Source of the DNA: Bin25 sp965221765
GTDB taxonomy: Bacteria > Bacteroidota > Bacteroidia > Flavobacteriales > Flavobacteriaceae
Direction: 5' to 3'
Length of the DNA: 64,000 bases
Assembly: GCA_965221765.1 (NCBI GenBank)
Contig: OZ244911.1
Location: 372,001-436,000, forward strand
Below the pieces are notes generated by a model that was not told the DNA's origin, did not search any database, and saw only the letters and a program-made list of their open reading frames with translations. The translations under genes and the position numbers were made by a program. Within the stretch, counting starts at the first letter, position 1. Each line of letters begins with the position of its first letter. Positions 58,876-64,000 of the stretch are shown one piece after another.

Positions 58876-60294
58876 TTATTGGTGTTTAAACTTCATCTCT
58901 TCTCTTTCTTTCGAAAAGCACTCCTTGGAGGGTTCCTTAGGCAACGTCATTTCGAAAGCGATTAGCTTTGCAAGCAAAGAACTTACTTTTTCTGGGTATT
59001 GATCTGATAAATCTTTTTGTTCTGCCCAATCCGAATGAATATGATATAACTCCGTTTGACCTGTTTTATGGTTTGTAAGAAGCTTCCAATTATCTTCTTG
59101 AATGGCAGCTCCAGGCCAAAAATTAGGTTTGTTCGATTTAGCTTTTAGCCATTGCCAATAAATAGGTTTCTGCCTTATAAATTCTTCACCTTTAAGCGCT
59201 CTTATAATATTTACTCCATCTGGTTGATAATCTTTTGGTAATGGGGCGTTTGCTATACTTAAAAACGTTGGTAATAAGTCGACGGTGACTAATTCAGTCT
59301 TCTTGTCAACGACACCTGCAGGGATTGTTTTTGGCCATCTTACAATAAAAGGTACACGAACTCCTCCTGCGAATAAAGAACGTTTTTCACCTTTTAATCC
59401 ATCGGTTTCTCCGACTGAATAGTAGGTGCCAAGCCCCGGTCCTGTAGAGTTATCATCTAGTCTTTTCCTGGTTCCCGTTGTTTCTGGGCCATTGTCTGAG
59501 GAAAACAAGATGAGGGTATTATTATCAATACCTAATTCCTTTAAAGTTGTGAATAGATCTCCAATCCTAGCATCATATTCAGCAACCACAGAAGCATAAA
59601 CCTGTTCTTGCTCATCCAAATAAGCAAACTGATTCATATATTTCTTTTTTGGATAATGAGGTGTGTGAGTAGCATGCAGCCATGCATTAATAAAAAAGGG
59701 GGTATTTTTATTTCGTTTCACAAAATCAATTGTTTTGTATATTGTAGAATCCACATGCATTTGAATTAGATTACTTGATAAATTAAATGCTCCATACTCA
59801 TCGTATCCATAACTGAAAGGTGAGGGAGCATCGTTCACATGGGTGTTGGATAAATGCCATTTACCAAAATGGGCTGTTTTATACCCAGCGTCTTTAAGCA
59901 TTCTAGGTAATGATGGTGCTTTGGGGTCTAACCAATCAGGCATGCCTCTTTTTATGTGGGATTCCACAGATGCAAAATGTCCATGTACACTGTGTCTAGC
60001 AGGATATTGTCCCGTGATAACAGCTACTCTACTTGGCGAACATACGGGACTGACAACTGAAAAATTTTGAAAATCGATCCCTTCAGCAGCCATTCTATCT
60101 AAATTAGGAGTTTTACAAAATCTACTTCCATGAATTCCTAAGTCACCATATCCCCAATCGTCTGCAAAAATAAAAATGATGTTTGGCCTTGTCTCTGAAT
60201 CAGAAATAGGTTTTAAACCACTTTTGTTTGATTTACAAGCAGCAATAGTTAACAATACTAAAACCGATATTAATTTCGCCTTTATGGTGTTCAT
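58876..60294 (-). CDS. S1 sulfatase lipoprotein
   Basis: A 472-residue sulfatase: lipobox IAAC (Cys20), Asp45-Asp46 (IFADDWGYGDLG), formylglycine site C85-S-P-S-R89, then KWHLSNTH and FSSDNGPETTG for the second metal side. The length is standard for the family. It would sit on the outer membrane or periplasmic face. It belongs to the fucan locus by position, although the IS5-like copy 2 now lies between it and the other sulfatases. Intact. Confidence 0.9.
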   Translation of the reverse strand: MNTIKAKLISVLVLLTIAACKSNKSGLKPISDSETRPNIIFIFADDWGYGDLGIHGSRFCKTPNLDRMAAEGIDFQNFSVVSPVCSPSRVAVITGQYPARHSVHGHFASVESHIKRGMPDWLDPKAPSLPRMLKDAGYKTAHFGKWHLSNTHVNDAPSPFSYGYDEYGAFNLSSNLIQMHVDSTIYKTIDFVKRNKNTPFFINAWLHATHTPHYPKKKYMNQFAYLDEQEQVYASVVAEYDARIGDLFTTLKELGIDNNTLILFSSDNGPETTGTRKRLDDNSTGPGLGTYYSVGETDGLKGEKRSLFAGGVRVPFIVRWPKTIPAGVVDKKTELVTVDLLPTFLSIANAPLPKDYQPDGVNIIRALKGEEFIRQKPIYWQWLKAKSNKPNFWPGAAIQEDNWKLLTNHKTGQTELYHIHSDWAEQKDLSDQYPEKVSSLLAKLIAFEMTLPKEPSKECFSKEREEMKFKHQ

Positions 60295-60424
60295 TTAATG
60301 GATGTTTGATAATTAAAACATAATAATTTAAATCATTCCGTGATATGTCAAGTAAATTGGAATACTTTATGAATAATATTTGGAACCTTTGAATAAGGAA
60401 AGATAAAAAAAATCAAGAGCTATT

Positions 60425-60456
60425 GGAAGGTTGCCCCAAAATAAGAGCATTCTAAC
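60425..60456. repeat. IS3-type end, interrupted
   Basis: CCCCAAAATAAGAGCATTCTAA resembles the IS3 terminal sequence seen at 24160-24195 and stops exactly where the third IS5-like copy begins, so that copy inserted into an IS3 end. Confidence 0.5.
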
Positions 60457-61836
60457 TAGTCGCTCCTTAAAAACTCAAATAGAGTCTATCACCCCCTTGA
60501 TATGTGGGATTGAATGGTGCCCTATTAGCGAAGACTGGGTTTTGAAATTGGCCAGTAAATACGTCTCTTGGTCTCAAAACCTTGCAGAAATGATCAAAAA
60601 AGTAGTCCCCAAACAGCCCTAGTTATTCGACTGAGAATTCAATGCGATGCTCCATCCAAAACACAAGATCCCGTGGCTGGCGGATGCCATCGATTGGTCT
60701 TTTTTTGAAAACGCCTTGGAGCCCTTGTCTACCAAAACAGGCCTCGGGCCCATCCCATGGGGGTGATGGTGGGTGGTTGGATGCTGAAACGGCTTGACCA
60801 TCGAGGCGATGAAACGCTCATGGGTCGCTGGATTGAAAATCCTACCAGGCCGTCCTTCACGGGTTTTGATGTCATGAACCACCAGCCCCCTGGCGATCCC
60901 TCTGATGGGCGTCACTCCTAGAGATCGTATGGGGCCAGCAAGGATGGAAACGATCGTTGCTTATGGGGTCTCGTGGCATCCAAAGGCAATCAGGAAGTCC
61001 TCATCGATGGTGTGATCCGATACCACCGTCCAAGGGAACCATGTGAGGTTTCCGACCGATGCCCAGTGGAATAAAAAGGGTATCGATCCGTGCCACCAGA
61101 TGGCCAAAAAAGAAAAGATCCCACAGAGACCAACCGATGCCAACCCCTCGAAAGAACGGGTGCGTCAAACCTTCCATGGGCCGCCTCCTCGACGAGATCA
61201 AAAAGCCAACAAGGCCATCGCCAAACGCAAGACCATCGCTGGCCGACTAGTGCGGGAGTTAAAACGAAAACTCGCTCCTCTGCAACGGATTCCATACCAA
61301 AAAGAGCTGGATCAGTACCAACGAGGGATCCATCAACAACGATTCGATCAAGACAACATCGATGCCCTTCACCAGCCGTTCAAGGCTTAAATGACCAAAG
61401 GGAAGGCTCATCAACCATATGAATTTGGGAATCCAGTCGGCTGGATGGCGATGGGAGGGCCATCCGCATGATCGCCAAACCATCCCACCCGTATGGGAAC
61501 CATAGGAATCCATCATCGGTCTAGCTCCTCAAGAACGGATCGATGATCGAGGCGGTCGAGGAAAACGTTCCGACGCCAAGCGGCCATGGAGCCACTCATC
61601 GGCTATCTCAAAACAGAACATCGCCTGGGAGAAAACAATCGGATGGGCACCCCATCGCCAACGATGAAGGCCTCTTGGGCGGCGACAGGGTGGCCTTGGA
61701 AGACATTCATGGAACCACGAGTCCAAGCGATTCTTTTTTACTTTTTCAGAAGGGCTTCATTGGTAGCTCAAAGCACTTTGATCATCACAAAGAAGTTAAC
61801 TATAACGGCTAAAAAAGAGTTTTTAAGGAGCCACTA
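60457..61836 (+). mobile_element. IS5-like element, copy 3 (diverged, 1380 bp)
   Basis: The same terminal repeats (right end GGAGCCAC) and the same order of transposase pieces as copies 1 and 2: GILCFGWS region, SDTTVQ, AGRLVRELKRKL, RGGRGK. It is clearly diverged and shorter by about 100 bases. It keeps the TGA before DTTVQ (61013-61015), the TAG (61503-61505) and the frame break after the N-terminal domain, plus further indels of its own. The IS30 remnant starts directly after its right end. Confidence 0.85.
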
Positions 61837-61839
61837 AAT

Positions 61840-62690
61840 ATGACATATCGAAAACTCAACCAAGCACAGAGGTCTGTATTGGAAACATTGATTCATCAGG
61901 GATTTTCCCATCAAGCCATCGCCGAAGAATGAGGGGCTCATCGGACGACCGTATGGAGAGAACCAGACCGCAATACCGTCAAAAAAGCTAAAGACAAAGG
62001 CGTTTATCCAGCCGATACCGCACAGCGGAAAGCGGTCCAAAGAGAAACGGCCCCCCCCCCGTCGGATCCAATGGACTCGGGCACTCCAAGAAGACATCAA
62101 ACGCTTGATGGTGGAAGAGCCTTGGAGCCCTGAACGGATGGCCGCCTATTGGAAGACGCATGGGATGGTGGGCGTTTCGACAGAACGTATCGATGGCTGG
62201 TTGTCGACCATGAAGCAGAGTCACAAGACCATCGATGTGTCTTACAAACGGTGATATCTCTATCATCCTCATGCCAAAAGAAGACGTTAACGTGGGAACG
62301 ACCAGGGGCACCGAGGCGGTATTGAAGATTGTCCATCGATGGATCAGCATCCCGCTATGGTGGAAGAGCGTATCCGCTTTGGCGATGTTGAAGCGGAGGT
62401 AATGATGGGGAACCAAAAAGGATGTCCCTTACTAGTCTAGACCGATTGGGCCGGTGGGCATACCAAGATTCAAAAGCGGCCTAGTAAGGAGGCGACTCCA
62501 GTAGTTCAGGCGATGATAAAAACCATCAAAGAAATCGAACCCCAAGTGATGAAAGCCATCCCCTTTCATAAGGGGTTGGCATTGGCCAAGCCCGATCTTA
62601 TCAAGCAGCCGTTTGGCATTGAAGCATACTTTACCAAACCGTATTCATCTCAGGAAAAGCCTTCGAAGTGTGAATGCGATTTATAGGATT
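61840..62690 (+). pseudogene. IS30-family transposase remnant
   Basis: Starts MTYRKLNQAQRSVLETLIHQ, then SHQAIAEE and TTVWRE, the IS30 helix-turn-helix. Later frames give RALQEDIKRLMVEEPWSPER, MDQHPAMVEERIRFGDVEAE (the R-F-G-D-W-E-x-D region, with W now V), and ALAKPDLIKQPFGIEAYFTK near the last catalytic part. TGA, TAG and several indels break it. A C10 run at 62051-62060 sits at a frame change where 9 would keep frame. Confidence 0.7.
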
Positions 62691-62819
62691 CATGTGACAA
62701 CGATTGATTCTTTTTATAATTTCTTCAATAATTTGAATATCCCACCCATAGTGTTGATATTGCGGTTATCTTGATTAAAGGTGGCTTTATTCTGAAAGAG
62801 GGGGCTCATATCGGTCACT

Positions 62820-63008
62820 AGGGTGGTACACTAGGCATCGGTATTATCGGCGGCCTACTAATTCTTTGGGGTTGGCATTATCCACGATGGTATACTCGGT
62901 GTCCTCGAGGGTGTATTGATCTCCCACATGGAACGAAGGGTCTTCTAGCAAGGGATTGAGCAAGACCATCACCCCATTGCGATGCTTGACCAGCAAGGTT
63001 AGAAAGAA
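62820..63008 (-). pseudogene. Surface-protein fragment resembling BspA-like leader region
   Basis: One minus-strand frame reads KHRNGVMVLLNPLLEDPSF, HVGDQYTLEDTEYTIVDN, then ANPKELVGRR and a stop. The V-G-D-x-Y-x-L-x-x-x-x-Y-x-x-V-D-N pattern resembles the segment that precedes DUF285 repeats in Bacteroidota surface proteins. The link to the repeats at 63419-64000 is likely but not proven. It abuts the pheT fragment directly. Confidence 0.35.
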
Positions 63009-63009
63009 T

Positions 63010-63202
63010 TAATTTTTTCTATCATGGATAGGCGTACATTCTAGTACTCTGCCGACAATATTAGCATTTAAAAAAAATCATGGACTGTAACCCGACTAAC
63101 ACTTTCGACTTCTAGTCCCAAATCAGTTAAGAGTTCACGGATTTGATGGGGTTTTAATTCAGTGTTTATAAACTTTTTTAGCCAATTATTTGAAATTTTC
63201 AT
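63010..63202 (-). pseudogene. pheT: N-terminal fragment of phenylalanyl-tRNA synthetase beta
   Basis: From the ATG at 63200-63202 the frame reads MKISNNWLKKFINTELK then ELLTDLGLEVESV, which is the PheT start. The frame then fails at a T8 run (63070-63077 region); with one more T it continues LNANIVGRVLECTPIHD, the start of the tRNA-binding domain (I-V-V-G-x-V-L-E-C). After about 64 residues the sequence is replaced by surface-protein text. PheT is essential, so a full copy must exist elsewhere or this is a rearranged end of it. Confidence 0.75.
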
Positions 63203-63418
63203 TTTTAAGGTAATAAAGCAAATATAACGAGGGCGATTGATATCAGATAGGGATCATGCTAATATTTTATATCCTCTTATTTTCAGAGCGACTTGGTTTA
63301 ACTGGCTGTCCCCAAATGATGCCAAGTTGATTTCATAAAGTTTTGAATTTAATAGTTTCCGAAGACAGCCAGTAATAGGTCATAAAAATCTAAAAAGGAT
63401 CATCCATTGATCGATCAT
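63203..63418. other. Intergenic, nothing recognised
   Basis: No frame of note; AT-rich. Confidence 0.5.
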
Positions 63419-64000
63419 CTATGGGGTGCAATCACTAAATGGAGGCCGATTGGAGTTAGTTAAGCTGGAGCTAGAAGAAAATCCTGTGCACTCTGTCACA
63501 CGACTGACCGTCCAACCACTAAGGTCTTGATTGAAGGCAGACGCATCATTAAACATGTTCGCCATATCCGTCACACTACTGACCGTCTAATTGCCGATGT
63601 TTCCATTGAAGGCCCGAGCACCTATAAACATGCCATACATATTGGTCACACTACTGACCGTCCAATCGCTAATATCTTGGTTGAAAGTACGGGCCTCTTC
63701 AAACATATAAGTCATATTGGTCACACTACTGACATCCCAATCACCAATGTCTTGATTAAAGCTATTGGCATTAAAAAACAGGCTACTCGTATCCGTCACA
63801 TTACCAACCTTATCCCCCCACTCTCCAATATTCCCATCGAAGACCGGAGTATTGTTAAACATCGCTATCATATTGGTCACCTGACTGACATCCCACTTCC
63901 CGATGTCTTGGTTGAAGGCAAATGCTTCAAAAAACATGGCATACATATCCGTCACACTACTGACATCCCAATCGCCAATGTCTTGATTGAACCCATGAGC
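63419..64000 (-). pseudogene. BspA-like DUF285 repeat protein, truncated by window and by TAG
   Basis: Repeats of about 25-26 residues with the consensus FNQDIGDWDVSSVTNMxxMF are seen six to seven times from the window edge leftwards. In the last repeats a TAG (about 63587-63589) replaces the Trp of N-W-T-V-S-S-V. Beyond it the text continues to a normal family end (CTGFSSSSSLTNSNRPPF, C-T-P) and a TAG at 63419-63421. Such proteins are secreted surface adhesins. The N-terminus lies outside the window. The TGG-to-TAG change is a single G-to-A substitution. Confidence 0.8.

Noticed and set aside
63419..64000. Tandem repeats as a CRISPR array
   Set aside because: The period of about 75-78 bases is coding, with DUF285 protein repeats and no spacer/repeat alternation.

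Overview
The window looks like a marine Bacteroidota chromosome (Flavobacteriia- or Saprospiria-like) whose accessory DNA is eroding. It is AT-rich by eye. Lineage markers are a PorW/SprE-like lipoprotein, bactofilin, AtpZ and a DUF6168-like protein in a row; a SusC/SusD pair; a GT9/DUF4254/DUF6341/purD block; a bacterial GH3-like protein; and TAnnTTTG -7 promoter elements. The polysaccharide genes (PL6 lyase, GH29 fucosidase, four sulfatases) point to brown-algal or other sulfated fucan and alginate diets. Heavy insertion-sequence load, many dead genes and host-interaction families (Fic, BspA-like repeats) would fit a host-associated lifestyle, but that is inference.

Layout. 0.7-5.5 kb: minus-strand cell-envelope block (DUF6168-like, AtpZ, bactofilin, PorW/SprE-like, TonB receptor), cut off from the atp operon that normally follows. 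5.6-6.5 kb: solo IS end and a dead MntA/HepT-like toxin-antitoxin pair. 6.6-8.1 kb: sulfatase. 8.3-14.6 kb: dead SusC, SusD and BCCT transporter, the last two joined in frame. 14.7-16 kb: ferredoxin and voltage-gated-type channel. 16-19.8 kb: broken TerB_N/TerB_C gene and N-truncated SNF2 helicase. 19.8-24.2 kb: mosaic of Ig-like surface-protein fragments, an IS5-like element and an IS3 element. 24.3-32.2 kb: the best preserved block, for surface glycan and nucleotide metabolism (GT9, DUF4254, DUF6341, purD, pyruvyl transferase, GT4, GH3-like, M23 peptidase). 32.3-36.8 kb: nested IS wrecks and a tRNA-Asp. 36.9-38.0 kb: small protein plus Fic. 39.5-42.5 kb: PL6 lyase and DUF1080 protein. 43-44.4 kb: type II methylase with a frameshifted partner nuclease.

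45.1-60.3 kb is a fucose/sulfated-fucan locus. FucP, a mutarotase and an FAH-family hydrolase lie on the plus strand. GH29 fucosidase and three sulfatases (one frameshifted) lie on the minus strand. A Bax-inhibitor-1 protein and a UDG-like protein sit between them. Together they could desulfate and trim fucans, import fucose and break it down, but the nearby SusCD importer (8.3-13 kb) is dead. 60.4-64 kb is more IS debris (IS5-like, IS30), a fragment of pheT and the end of a BspA-like surface protein.

Two themes cut across the window. First, most frameshifts I could trace lie in or beside short homopolymers and are off by one base, so some apparent pseudogenes may be consensus errors; the many nonsense codons argue that real decay also occurs. 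Second, three copies of one IS5-like element share the same frameshift, TGA and TAG, so a broken element has multiplied.
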